Source of the DNA: Craspedostauros australis
Taxonomy: Eukaryota; Bacillariophyta; Bacillariophyceae; Mastogloiales; Achnanthaceae
Assembly (NCBI GenBank): GCA_026770025.1
Contig: JAMXDE010000034.1
Span: 434,001-498,000 of the forward strand
DNA length: 64,000 nucleotides
Reading direction: 5' to 3'
In this document: positions 10,971-21,194 of the stretch, piece by piece
How positions within the stretch are numbered: position 1 is the first letter of the stretch
Layout of the letters: every line of letters starts with the position of its first letter
Position numbers and translations under genes: made by a program
Notes under the pieces: model-generated
What the model was told of the DNA's origin: nothing
The model's input: only the letters and a program-made list of their open reading frames with translations
Databases searched by the model: none

Positions 10971-11382
10971 TTGCGAACAGCACCACGGTGGTTTCGATGC
11001 TCCGTTTTGCTTTGGTCTGTTTTGGGCACCAAACTTGCGGGTGCGAATAGCATCCTCGCCACACGATGGCACACACGCAGCAATCCTTTCAAGGATGAAG
11101 ACATACAGCTTGTCTACTGTAATACGATGTAATAGCACAGTGATGTTCTATACCATGCGATAACACGATGTAATGCGACGCATTATATTATGCAGAATAA
11201 CTAAACCCTGTCATCGATGGATCGCAGTACTCTGCGTTCGTCTGCGCTTCAGTCTGGCCTTCCTGTCCAGTTCTGCTTTGGTCCGATTCGTGCCGTGTTG
11301 CTGTCGTAATAACACATAGATAAAAACGCACGCACAGACGCACGCACATGCGTGCAAACACACAAGTTGCACTCCATGAAGT
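10971..11382. other. Convergent 3' spacer
   Basis: 412 bp between the stop of the F-box gene and the stop of the minus-strand CRAL-TRIO gene. It would hold both 3' UTRs. No gene is seen. Confidence 0.6.
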
Positions 11383-12921
11383 CTACCGCTGCTCTGGCGG
11401 CTTCCGGCTGAGGTTGCGGATGCTCATGGCGACCTTCTGCCGAGCTGCCGTGTCCGACACCTCTTCCCAGAACAAGCCAGAATCATCACGCTTGAGGAAG
11501 CGGACGCCCAATTGCCGGATACGCACCACGAACGTCGCCGTGACCAAAGTCTTTTGCATTCGGCTCGGCGCCTCGTCGTACAGGTGCTTCTCCTTCGTCA
11601 GGAATTCCATGAGCTTGACGTTGCCCGAAAACGACTGGTACGGCCATCCGCGTCCCAGAACGACGTCGATCTCGCGGGGCGAATGGATCAGACCCTCGGG
11701 CTTGTCCGCCATGTACGCCTGCCATTTCTCCTGCGCGACCGCCTGTATGTTCTGCGTGTGCCTTTCCAGCACATCGAAGATCGGCTGGCCTTCCCCGTCG
11801 AAGGGCAGCAACTGCAGAGGTATCCCGAACGAGCCCAGCTCGTACATGCACTCCATGTGAGACCCGAAGTGGAACTTGGTCCTCAGCCTGATCTCCTTGG
11901 ACACGGTCATGAGGAGCATGCTGATGTAGGGTCTCACCCACGTCTCGCCGAGGCAGAAATGATTGCTCGTGAATCGCATGGGCAATGTGTCCTTGATGCC
12001 CCACTTGGAGATCGTCTGACTCGCCTTGATGGCCATGAAGAGCTGGGACGCCTCCGATCCCACCGTGTTGACAACGGCAACCAATCCCTTGACGGCATCG
12101 TCGGCGCCGCCACGCGAGGCATCCCCAGTGAAGAACAACGATTGCAGCATCGATTCCGGCGTTTCGTAGTGGAAGCTGGCGTAGTTGAGAAAGAGCATGC
12201 CCCTGCGATTGTGCTCCTCCGATGATTCGTACCGCACGACGGAACCCGCCCGCAGCGACCTCTGGGCGTCGGGTTTCAGGTCTTCCCAGCGAACGGGGCG
12301 CACGAAGGCCTCCTCACCGAAGAGCTTGAGCTTGTAGTTGAAGTGCGTCGCCAACAGCTTCGCCGCCTTCTCGACGTCCCATTCGGCCGTTCGCAGCAGC
12401 TGCAATCGCAGCAGCCTCTCCTGCACGATCTTGGGCGACAGGAACGCGGCCTTGCTGTACGCATCCTTCTTGCGCAATGCCTTGATGGCGACCTCCAGCT
12501 CTTCTAGCTTGTCGCGAATGAAGTCGGGCGTTTCCGCGACGGCGTCCTTCACGCCGTGGATGTCCTCCTGCACCGTCTGCCGGTCCATCAACGACAAGGA
12601 GTTCATCTCGCTCGCGATGAGGCGCTCGCCATCCGTCATGTTGTACGGCACGTTGAAGGCGCCGCCTGCCGACGCGGCGCTCGTAGCGGGATGCACCGCA
12701 GTGGCCCCCGCCACGGGGCGGGAGCTGCCATCGTCATTCGAAAGGTGCATCCGCTTGTTGACGCCCATGAAGTTGCAGCATGCGCCATTGTCGCCATCGG
12801 TGTTGGTGGTGTTGCCGCTGGCGGTGTTCGTGGAGACCCTGCTGTTGGTGTAGGTGTAGGTGCTTGCGGCTGTGGAACTTTCGCCAGTGGTGCTGGTGGC
12901 GTCATGAATGGTGCGCTTCAT
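11383..12921 (-). CDS. CRAL-TRIO (Sec14-like) protein with C-terminal DUF6824-like domain
   Basis: Single exon of 512 residues, ATG to TAG. After a Thr/Ser/Asn-rich head (~1-65) comes the paralogue-wide block around 75-160 (D-I-H-G-V-K, then K-K-D-A-Y-S-K-A-A-F-L-S). Residues ~167-204 (LLRTAEWDVEKAAKLLATHF) match the CRAL-TRIO N-terminal helices. Residues ~267-370 have the CRAL-TRIO core pattern, in which the lipid pocket of Sec14 proteins forms. Residues ~415-510 carry the DUF6824-like block starting DVVLGRGWPYQSFSGN and ending SIRNLSRK; this domain is mostly known from diatoms and its role is not established. A lipid-transfer or lipid-sensing role is inferred from the fold only. It is the second of three same-strand paralogues; the nearest is 1.5 kb away. 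Confidence 0.8.
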   Translation of the reverse strand: MKRTIHDATSTTGESSTAASTYTYTNSRVSTNTASGNTTNTDGDNGACCNFMGVNKRMHLSNDDGSSRPVAGATAVHPATSAASAGGAFNVPYNMTDGERLIASEMNSLSLMDRQTVQEDIHGVKDAVAETPDFIRDKLEELEVAIKALRKKDAYSKAAFLSPKIVQERLLRLQLLRTAEWDVEKAAKLLATHFNYKLKLFGEEAFVRPVRWEDLKPDAQRSLRAGSVVRYESSEEHNRRGMLFLNYASFHYETPESMLQSLFFTGDASRGGADDAVKGLVAVVNTVGSEASQLFMAIKASQTISKWGIKDTLPMRFTSNHFCLGETWVRPYISMLLMTVSKEIRLRTKFHFGSHMECMYELGSFGIPLQLLPFDGEGQPIFDVLERHTQNIQAVAQEKWQAYMADKPEGLIHSPREIDVVLGRGWPYQSFSGNVKLMEFLTKEKHLYDEAPSRMQKTLVTATFVVRIRQLGVRFLKRDDSGLFWEEVSDTAARQKVAMSIRNLSRKPPEQR

Positions 12922-14388
12922 GATTGCGAAGATTCGGTGGTCAGCAAAAGCAGATGATTGGTATTATACGACTATATTGGCGTGGTATGATATGATACTT
13001 GCGCTCTGTCCCTTGCCTCCTCCTTGGAGTTGGCAGCTCGTACAGTGCAAGCACGTGTATTGCTGTGTGTAAGTATGGTACCAATCCACACTGCTCTTCG
13101 GATGCAATCAATGTGCCGACCCACGCGAAGGTTAGAAGCCACCGAGGTTCTCGCTGCGCGCTTTGTTCCAAGAGAGAGAGAGAGAGAGAGAGATGTACGA
13201 GAATACTGTCCTTGGTTGTTGTTCGTCTTAGACTGAAGTATAGTACGATCAATTCCGAACGCCAACAGGCATGAAGGATACGCGTGCTCTCCCTACTTTT
13301 TCGGCTCTTTGAGGTCACCGACCTCCTCTTGGGAACTCCTTGCCTCCGCTGTCTCTCTTTGTTGCTCTTGTTTGACGTCTAGTAGTACACACCCTTTGGA
13401 TCCTCGAATCTGTCGAACTCCACCCAAGGCTGACGACTCTGGCTCGTGCATGCGAGTGTCGTGAAGGTAATGATCCAGGCAGCGCTGCGCTTCCGCCCCT
13501 CGCTTGCCTCCTCGATGTTTGCCGCCAGTGTTTTGGTCTTGGACCGTGTTCTTGGCGTTTGGCCTCTTGGTCTCGGAACCAGCCCGAACAAGTTAATCTC
13601 TTTCTTCTCCGTGGACACAAGAATCCCCCAACGAACATGTTCGCAGCGAGCGGTTCATCCTTTGCCGTGTCCAAACAGACAACGCGTGTTCACGCTTGTG
13701 CCGCTCTCTGTTCGTGAAGTCACAACAGTATGTATCAATGGAGTCGGTTGAATCATGAAGTCGCAGAGACATGATTCTCTTTTCTCGCTCGGCACTCGTG
13801 TTCGATACGGCAACAGCACAACAGTTCGTTGATGACCTGGACAATTTGTCAATTGGTGGTGTTGGAGTTGGTTGGCGTGTCGAAGGTTCCGCCATGCGAA
13901 ACGATGTGAGGCGAGACAGGGGCATTGCTTCTGTTCGCATCTGTACCTCGTATTCGTGTTAAATCTGTAGTCCTCTTCGATGAAAGCACATCTTCCGTGG
14001 TGGTATCCATCCAATTAGCGCAAACTTGGTCGCCAGAACAACAACATCAGATGTTGCGCAGCTCACAATCCTCCAGGGTTACTTCTGATTCAGCGCAACA
14101 CCTCCTTTTGCAATCCATTCATTGGAGGTCGGGGAGCGCCGCTGACGCTGCCACTAATAGAAAATGTTTGGCATGCATGATCACTTTTGCTCGTATTCTA
14201 TAATAGAATAGTTCATAGTAGTACAAATGGATTAAACTTTTCGTTTCGGAGATTATCTGGATGTGGCTGTGCCTGGTCGAGTCCAATGACATCCGACCGT
14301 ACTATTCTACATGGCCTGCGTTGTGCGTAGCTGCACTCCATGCGACTCTCCATCTCCTCCTCGCAAGCGTATGCGCAATCCATCCGCT
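12922..14388. other. Intergenic; GA microsatellite
   Basis: About 1.5 kb between two minus-strand paralogues, holding the promoter side of 11383-12921 and the 3' side of 14389-15879. A (GA)11 tract lies at 13171-13193. Short frames on both strands look random. Confidence 0.5.
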
Positions 14389-15879
14389 CTATTTCCTCGA
14401 CAAGTTGCGCAAACTGATGGAGATCTTGCGTCGCGCGGCAGGACCATCCGCCACCTCCCAATAGTCCCCCGTCTCGTCGCGCCGCAGAAAGCGCACGCCC
14501 GTCCGCAATACCTGCGCCAGCAACGTGTCGACGAGGAAGGACTTCTCCTGCCGCGTCGCTGCTCGTTCGTACATTGGCAGATGATGCTCCAAAAATCGCG
14601 ATAGCTGCACGTTGCCCGTGAAGCTCTGGTACGGCCATCCGCGGCCCAGCACGACGTCGTTCTTGGACGGGTAGCGCAGGCAGTTGAGCGGGGCGGTCCT
14701 CGTGTACCGCTCCATCTCCTCCGCTTCCCGCAGCCGGCGCATTTCCAAAGCCTTCTGTACAACCTCCATTCTCGGATGGCCTTGATCGTCCAGGTTGAGG
14801 GCCTCGGCTGGGATGCCGTACGTCGCCAACGCGTAGGCGCACTCCATGACGGAACCGAAATGCATCTTGATGCGCAGACGTATGTTGCTCGGCATGGACA
14901 AGAAGAGAGATGACAGAATTGGTCTGTACGCTGGATCGCGGAAGAGGATGTGCACGCTTGCGAGTCGCGGCGACAACGATTCCATGATGCCCCAACGCGC
15001 CCCGATCTGAGATCCGAGCACGAGCTTGTAAGCGTCCTTCGTCGAAGCGCCGATCATGTTGATGACCAGAACCCACCCTCTCTGCTGCGATTCCGCCGTC
15101 AACGCAATGCCTGTGTTCATGTACATCATCGCTTGCAGGCATTGCGCAGGCGATTCGAAGTTGCATCGCGGGTGAGACAGCACGCCCACAGGCCGTCCCA
15201 CGACATCCTTGTTATCCTGATGGCAAATGTAGGCCCCCGACAGCATGCACTGCTGACTTGTGGGCGTGAAATCCTTCCACTGCATCGGCTTCAAGAAATT
15301 CTCCTCCCCGAGCAACTTCATGCGCCTCTCGAAGGACTTGACGAGGATCTGCGCCGCGCGGTAGGGCTGCCATTCCGCCGACCGCAGTGCCTGCAGTCGA
15401 AATTCCCGATTGCGAACGGAAGGCGGCGACAGGAAGGCCGCTTTCTGATACGCCTCCTTCTTGCGGATCTTGGACAATTCCTCATCGAGCGCCTCGAGGC
15501 AGCTGTTGATCATTTCGGACGTCTCCGCGATGGGACTCTTGACGGCGTGCAGATCATCGAACAATTTCTCGCGCTCCATCTTGCCCAACGTCCGCAGTTC
15601 CTTGGCCCAAAACTTCTCGCCGTGCGTCAGCGGTTCGTGCAAGCGATCATTGGGCTGATACAGCGAATCGTCGCTGCCCACGACGCTGCAGTCAAACGAC
15701 GGTGCTCGCAAGCATCCCGTGCCGCAGTTGATCGATTGGATGGTCGAACCGGATGAGACGGAGGAGTGCGATGCCAGCATGGTGTCGGACCCATTGCCGT
15801 GCGGTGGTGCCGTTTCGCTCGCGTCCATGTCGTCCACCTCCATGCTGGTTTCCGTGTGGTCGTTTGCTGTTGTTTGCAT
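14389..15879 (-). CDS. CRAL-TRIO (Sec14-like) protein with C-terminal DUF6824-like domain, third paralogue
   Basis: 496 residues. The longest frame starts with GTG at 15960; the first ATG is at 15877-15879 and gives MQTTANDHTETSMEVDD. Architecture is as in 11383-12921: a Ser-rich head, the D-L-H-A-V-K and K-K-E-A-Y-Q-K-A-A-F-L-S-P blocks, CRAL-TRIO N-terminal helices at ~161-195 (ALRSAEWQPYRAAQILV), a CRAL-TRIO core, then DVVLGRGWPYQSFTGN at ~405-420 and the shared C-terminus SLRNLSRK. It stops right after that motif, whereas the neighbour has five more residues. The two complete copies are clearly homologous along their whole length but diverged, so the duplication is not recent. Confidence 0.8.
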   Translation of the reverse strand: MQTTANDHTETSMEVDDMDASETAPPHGNGSDTMLASHSSVSSGSTIQSINCGTGCLRAPSFDCSVVGSDDSLYQPNDRLHEPLTHGEKFWAKELRTLGKMEREKLFDDLHAVKSPIAETSEMINSCLEALDEELSKIRKKEAYQKAAFLSPPSVRNREFRLQALRSAEWQPYRAAQILVKSFERRMKLLGEENFLKPMQWKDFTPTSQQCMLSGAYICHQDNKDVVGRPVGVLSHPRCNFESPAQCLQAMMYMNTGIALTAESQQRGWVLVINMIGASTKDAYKLVLGSQIGARWGIMESLSPRLASVHILFRDPAYRPILSSLFLSMPSNIRLRIKMHFGSVMECAYALATYGIPAEALNLDDQGHPRMEVVQKALEMRRLREAEEMERYTRTAPLNCLRYPSKNDVVLGRGWPYQSFTGNVQLSRFLEHHLPMYERAATRQEKSFLVDTLLAQVLRTGVRFLRRDETGDYWEVADGPAARRKISISLRNLSRK

Positions 15880-16768
15880 TGTGTTTGTACGTGTTTGTAC
15901 TAGTATTGCGCTGTTGTCTGTAGGTACGAGAATGTGTTTGTATTTGTTTTTGGAGAGCACCGTGTTATGAGCCCACCTCCCAGAGTTGAGTGAAGCGGAG
16001 TGGGCGGTATAGAGTAAAGTAAAGCAAAATAGTAAAGCAGAGAGGAGAGAGAGCCAGGACGATGTCTTTGTTGTGCAATCGTTTCTGTTTGGTTCTGGTT
16101 TGTTGTGTCAGGGTACTGGGGCGGCTGCGTTGGTCAGCGATCCAACAAAGAGGAGTTCGTGGAGAACGCAGTGTCCGACTGACTACGTATTCTATCGTTT
16201 CTCGCTGTTCTTGGTGGCGAATGAATCCGAACGCTGTTCAGTCCCGACTTGTTCACCACAAGTTGAATCTCGTTTGATGTTCTGTCTACCTCAACGTCAC
16301 AATTGCTCTGTGGATAATTTCACCTGTTAAGAGGATGTATCATCCATGCATCGAATACTTGTTGGGATCGACGAGGCTGTTCGATCGAAGGAACACGAGA
16401 GAGGAGAAAAGATAGCCAATTCGCTCTTCCCTCGTAGAGGAAACGGGCTCATCATGCCAATAATCATTCTCGCGGAGCGCGGATGTATCATGCTGTTCCG
16501 ATACCGGCAGTAGATCGTAGTCCAGGGGTGCAAGTCCGCACCAGAAAACCAACAACACAACATGTCGAGGCGACATGATGTCGTCCCGGCCGTCCACGAG
16601 AGGCATTGTTCATTGATCCAGTTCATCCCTTCAACTACGCTATGCACTCTGATACTCCGTTCAAGAGTACTCTGCGCTACTCAACTATCATAGTTCCAAT
16701 TATTCCGAACCCTGCCAACCCTGCGCGAGTAGAGTGCACCACATGCGGCACTTCTCTCTACGATATCC
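15880..16768. other. Intergenic
   Basis: About 0.9 kb between two minus-strand genes, spanning the promoter region of the third CRAL-TRIO gene and the 3' region of the next gene. No gene is recognised. Confidence 0.5.
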
Positions 16769-17707
16769 TCATTCTCGAGGCCGCTTTCTGCTTGCATCAG
16801 CGTCTGACACAGCGACGGTCCCACCAGCAGATTGCGATACTGGCTGCAGTTGCTGCGGCGACGCTTCCCTTTCTTCAATCTCGCTGAACGCTTGCAGCAC
16901 CTGCGTGCGTTCTTGCGCCAACCGCATCTCGACGCGCGCTTCGTACATGCTGCTGGTGGCCTCCACGGTATGGTTCTGGTAGGCATGGATCAGCTCCTTG
17001 GAACCGGCTGCTGACAGAATGCCGTGGATCTCCTGCAGCGTGCGTCGATACTTGTCGGCGATGGTGGAGATGTCTGTTTGAGCCGACAGATCTTGCAGCG
17101 CCGTAGTCGTCTCGTGCGCGAGGGAAAGCAAATCGCAGGTCAGTTGCTCGGCGCGGTCCAGGTCGGCCAGTACGGCGCGTCGTTGTTGAGCCTTCGTGCG
17201 CAGTCGTTTCAGCATGGATTCTTCATCTTCCGCGGCGTCTTTGGCCGTTTGCTGTTCTGCATCGCCTTTCTCTTTGTGCGGCACGTCGTCCTCCTCCTTG
17301 TCCTCGTCCTTCCCGTCATCTTCTTTCTTGTGGTCGTCCCCCTCCAATTCCTGGTCCTGCTTCTCCTCAGCATCCGCTTCATCCATATCCATCGATGTGG
17401 GCGACACAGACTGTCCTTGCGTCTCCGAATCCTTCTTCACGTCCGCTGCTGCATCCGATGTCGCAGCCGCCAAAGCCGAGAACTTGTCCCTTCTGGCGGC
17501 AACATGGCCCTTGCCTTCTTGCGGTTGCGCATCTGCAGCACCTTCCGCTTCGGATGATGCCGGTTTGTCAGCGCTTGCTTGCCGCGCAGCCAGAGCAGCG
17601 AGCTTGTCGCGTCGTGGCGTCGCTTCCGCAGTTCGGGATGCGAGAGCCGCGAACTTATCTCGTCGCGGCGTGGCGCCAGATTGCGGATCGTCTCCGGTGC
17701 CGCTCAT
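16769..17707 (-). CDS. Small coiled-coil protein with RRDKxxALA repeats, possibly Mediator subunit 11-like
   Basis: Single exon of 312 residues. The first ~95 contain three copies of an R-R-D-K-[FL]-[AS]-A-L-A motif (ATPRRDKFAALASR and two variants). Residues ~100-165 are Glu/Asp/Lys-rich. Residues ~175-285 are helical: LADLDRAEQLTCDLLSLA, then DKYRRTLQEIHGILSAAG and a long helix ending in E-R-T-Q-V-L-Q-A-F. The spacing of these helices resembles the Med11/Med22-type four-helix bundle of Mediator, but this is an impression without diagnostic residues. The tail DASRKRPRE could be a short nuclear signal. The alternative is a generic coiled-coil adaptor. Confidence 0.6.
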   Translation of the reverse strand: MSGTGDDPQSGATPRRDKFAALASRTAEATPRRDKLAALAARQASADKPASSEAEGAADAQPQEGKGHVAARRDKFSALAAATSDAAADVKKDSETQGQSVSPTSMDMDEADAEEKQDQELEGDDHKKEDDGKDEDKEEDDVPHKEKGDAEQQTAKDAAEDEESMLKRLRTKAQQRRAVLADLDRAEQLTCDLLSLAHETTTALQDLSAQTDISTIADKYRRTLQEIHGILSAAGSKELIHAYQNHTVEATSSMYEARVEMRLAQERTQVLQAFSEIEEREASPQQLQPVSQSAGGTVAVSDADASRKRPRE

Positions 17708-18748
17708 TGTTGTCGTCTCTTGAGTCGCAGCTGGAAGAGTATGAAGGGGAGCCTTGTTTGTCCTCTCTTCGTTTGTGGGGGGAGGTGGGGGAAGATCGCG
17801 GATTGTTGTTTGTGTGTCCGCAGTGGCGCAAGTCGCCGTCTCCGTGTCGTGTTGGGTTTTGATTCACGGACGGATGCGAAAGACTCGCTCTTTAAAACCT
17901 ATCCAGGTACCTCATCTTGGAGTTCTTAGTCGTAGTCTCTCCAATTCCATCAACCAAAAGCGATATCGATTTTGTGCGAACAAACAACTTGATGTCTGCT
18001 TGTACATATGTTTGCTTGCTGCCTTGTTTCTTTCCTCCCTCGTACGACTATTGGTATCGAGTTGATAGGTTGGGACTTGTCAGCTCACACTGTGCTGATG
18101 ATGAACATTCGCACCCAAGAGATGTGGAACAACCGTTGTGACAGCATTCCGCAACCTCAAGTCGGATCTCATCTACATCAGCAACGTTGGAAATAAACGT
18201 CTACTATACACAGATTGCTCATGTCATTGCGCAGCGGTTGATAGAAGATGCCAGTGAATGCTGAACAATATTGCATTTTACTAGTTTTCTTTTTGGATTA
18301 CGTGCAATAATAGCTGATTCAATGAATGAAGATTGGACATGAAGGAAATAGAGCGGGCTGACTCATCTTACCACGCAGCGGATGCTGGTTTCGTTGCCTC
18401 ACGAAGCGGCAAAGGAATGGTGGATGGCAGGGTATGGCGTGTATCGGTGGACATGTAGGTATTGGATAGATGCATCGGCATGGATCTGTTTGGTTGCACG
18501 TCGCCTCGTGCTGGATCACGTCAAGGCGAGGGTGCCCATGATGCAATGGCTCCATCGGTGGATGAGACGATACGGTCCGTCGCAATGTCGGCGTGATGAC
18601 CGTGTCAGCGTCGGCTTCATCTCATGGCGATGCCAACGTTGCGAACCCGAATTTAATAATGTCGGGCCACGCCGCGACGTTCAGCGTGCGTTCTGATCAC
18701 ACGTGCCGTCAATGGCAAATGGTACGAAGGCACTGCTGATTGCGTGAT
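17708..18748. other. Intergenic
   Basis: About 1 kb between the promoter of 16769-17707 and the stop of the secreted repeat protein. No gene is seen. A G-rich tract GGGGGGAGGTGGGGG lies near 17778. Confidence 0.5.
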
Positions 18749-19120
18749 TTAGGCGTCGGACGGAGCCTTGGTCATCTTGGGCGACTTGGATTCCGACGGC
18801 AGTCTGGTGTTGACGGGTGACTTCGTTGCCTTTGGTGTCTTGCTGGCTCCCGGCGCCTTGGTTGCTGACGGTGCCTTGGTGTCAGATGGTGCCTTGGTAG
18901 CAGACGGGGACTTTGTGGCAGATGGCGACTTGGTGTCAGATGGTGCCTTGGTAGCAGACGGAGACTTGGTGGCAGACGGGGACTTGGTGGCAGACGGGGA
19001 CTTTGTGGCAGATGGCGACTTGGTGTCCGAGGGTGACTTGGACCCCTTGAGGGCACGGGTGTCGGCCATGGCAGCGACGATGATGGCAAAGAAAGCGAGG
19101 AAGAACAGTGTGAATTTCAT
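18749..19120 (-). CDS. Secreted Ser/Lys-rich repeat protein, silaffin-like candidate
   Basis: 123 residues. The chosen ATG (19118-19120) gives a textbook signal peptide (K-F-T-L-F-F-L-A-F-F-A-I-I-V-A-A-M-A). The mature part begins DTRALKG and is then almost entirely hexapeptide repeats K-[SA]-P-S-[AD]-T, about 15 copies, becoming irregular at the C-terminus. By count the mature chain is roughly 17% Lys and 23% Ser, with no Cys and no aromatics. Diatom silaffin and cingulin precursors are known for high Ser/Lys and an RxL processing site soon after the signal peptide, and R-A-L sits in that place here. A role as a phosphoserine/polyamine-bearing biosilica or cell-wall protein is inferred. A mucin-like or adhesive wall protein is the alternative. 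The frame extends upstream to 19417, but that part does not look coding. Confidence 0.75.
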   Translation of the reverse strand: MKFTLFFLAFFAIIVAAMADTRALKGSKSPSDTKSPSATKSPSATKSPSATKSPSATKAPSDTKSPSATKSPSATKAPSDTKAPSATKAPGASKTPKATKSPVNTRLPSESKSPKMTKAPSDA

Positions 19121-21194
19121 GGTGACGAGTGTGGATGTATGATGTCTGTCTGATACGGGTTGGTGGAGACTTGGGGGTTTGTTGACGATGCGTGCTGATG
19201 TTTGTTGCTTGAGATTGATTTTGTGAGATGATTGGAACTCGAATTGGGTGGATGCTGTTGGCACAGGACGGATGCGGCGATTGGTGATGTGTTGACCGTG
19301 AAATGGTGTCGTCGCTTCATTCGCAATCTCGGGTTTCCGGCTTTGTGTCCCAGCGCAGTCCCTTGAACGAATTGGTGTCGACAATTTGTGCGAGAATGAT
19401 TGGCGCTTCTTCGACAATTAACTCCCACACAAGAACCAGTCATGTGAAAAGAACGCACACTGATATTTTAATTAAGGCCAGACAGCCATTGTTCATCCAG
19501 GGGACAAGCCAAAAATCCCGCCAACCCGAAAAATTGAAAACCCCAACACCACAGAGCCCAAAATGGAACTTTCGTCGACGCTTGGTTGAGTGGGTGAGGC
19601 TGGGCTTGGCGGGTTGGATGAGGTTGACGAATTCAGCGTCGGCAGAGGAGAGTTATTATATTTGGATACATCCTTGCGCTCTGCATATTGTATTCATAGT
19701 ATATACTATTCTATGATACATGGCTGTTTCTCTCATTGATTTGGATAAATCTCTTCATGTTCGTGGTGGGGACGTCATCATCAACATCGCCACAAGAGAA
19801 CCTCCACAACAAGACTGATAATGCATTCCATTTCGCAGAGTCAATCACATTGCACAGCACAAGAGGCAACAACGTGCATCGTCAGTGGACAGCAGCGTAC
19901 TGATCCATCATTCCATGGACACCATCCATCCATACCTTCGCCTTCTATGTACTTTCAGTTGAGGTGGTCCTGCGGCTTCATGGGTGTTGAACCTTGGAAG
20001 AGCCGCGGCTGACTCTCGTTATGACGATGGCTGCAGTCGAAGAGACGAGAACGCCGATAAGGCCGACGCCGCCGCGCTAAACGAAGCTGATTCAGAGAGC
20101 AATCGAGCGAGCGAACACGCCAGAGGGCGAAGCAGATACTGGCATTGGCAGAGCTCCATTCCACAATGCGGCAGCCGCGGCATGGGATGACCCATCGCAA
20201 CGGCCAAGCCAGGTGAGATCAACAAGAAGCTGAAAGACAACGGCGATTCTTCTTACCGATACTGTATGCGCCGCACGGCTGCGGGCTCTCGGCAACTCTC
20301 CGATGTACACACGCGACGGAGACACGAGCACAGAATGGCACAGTGAGAGATGAAGATGACTCATGGAATCACAACGTGATGACTCGGCATTGGCGTTGCA
20401 CGATCTTCTGGCACCTGAACGTGTTGACGAGCAGATCAAATAGAAAATCACCGTGGATATTGGGGTAGCCCAATTGAAACCTGATGCGACTGCAGTGGTG
20501 AAGCACCCGAGCACTACTCGAAGGATGCCAGATGGCGCAACGTATGATTCTGCCAACTGGCGTATTTTGGCATTGGTCTACATTTGCATTGGCGCATCAA
20601 CTTGCGTTCGACATTTCACTATATTCGCGGTCAAGTGCCATGGGTTTGACATTCAGAGGCAGAGACTTTGGAAAGCAGATATGCTGGCTCCCCCGAATCC
20701 ACCACCAGTTCTGCCATGACGGCGACGATTCGATGTCGAGCGACGATGATTGAGACTTGTACGCCATCCATCATGTATATGTCATGAAGTATCCCACGTG
20801 TTCAAGGCACTGCAATTTGTGAAGTCCGCAGCAGCCCGTTGCGAAGGGTCATTCACATCATAACCGTGGAGCCTCCAACTGAAGCGCAGCACAAGGTTCA
20901 ACACGTTGCTAGAAACACGGAGGGCTGGAACGGCTGTTGCTGCTCCGCTTTCGGAAGCTATGTGCCGTGCTGCACGTCGTCCTCATGTATCCCTTGCTCT
21001 TCCGGACTGCGGCAGCGACAACCACCTTGCGCCAACTCCGCGACAGTCGCATCAACAAAGAACAGCGGACTTGATTCCCAATACGATCATGAATAGTAAC
21101 ACAGAAGGATGCTTTACGTAGATTAGAGTGTTTGAGTGATCCAATACCGGCGTGATTGGGCTCGCCTTGCTCTGCAGTTATTGATACCGCCACC
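19121..21194. other. Intergenic with possible gene remnants
   Basis: About 2.1 kb. Between 20000 and 20760 the plus strand has short fragments with protein-like character in more than one frame: an Ala/Glu/Arg-rich piece near 20040-20200 and one ending DGDDSMSSDDD at 20753. They cannot be joined into one open frame. They may be exons of an unrecognised gene or a decayed gene. Nothing else is seen. Confidence 0.3.
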
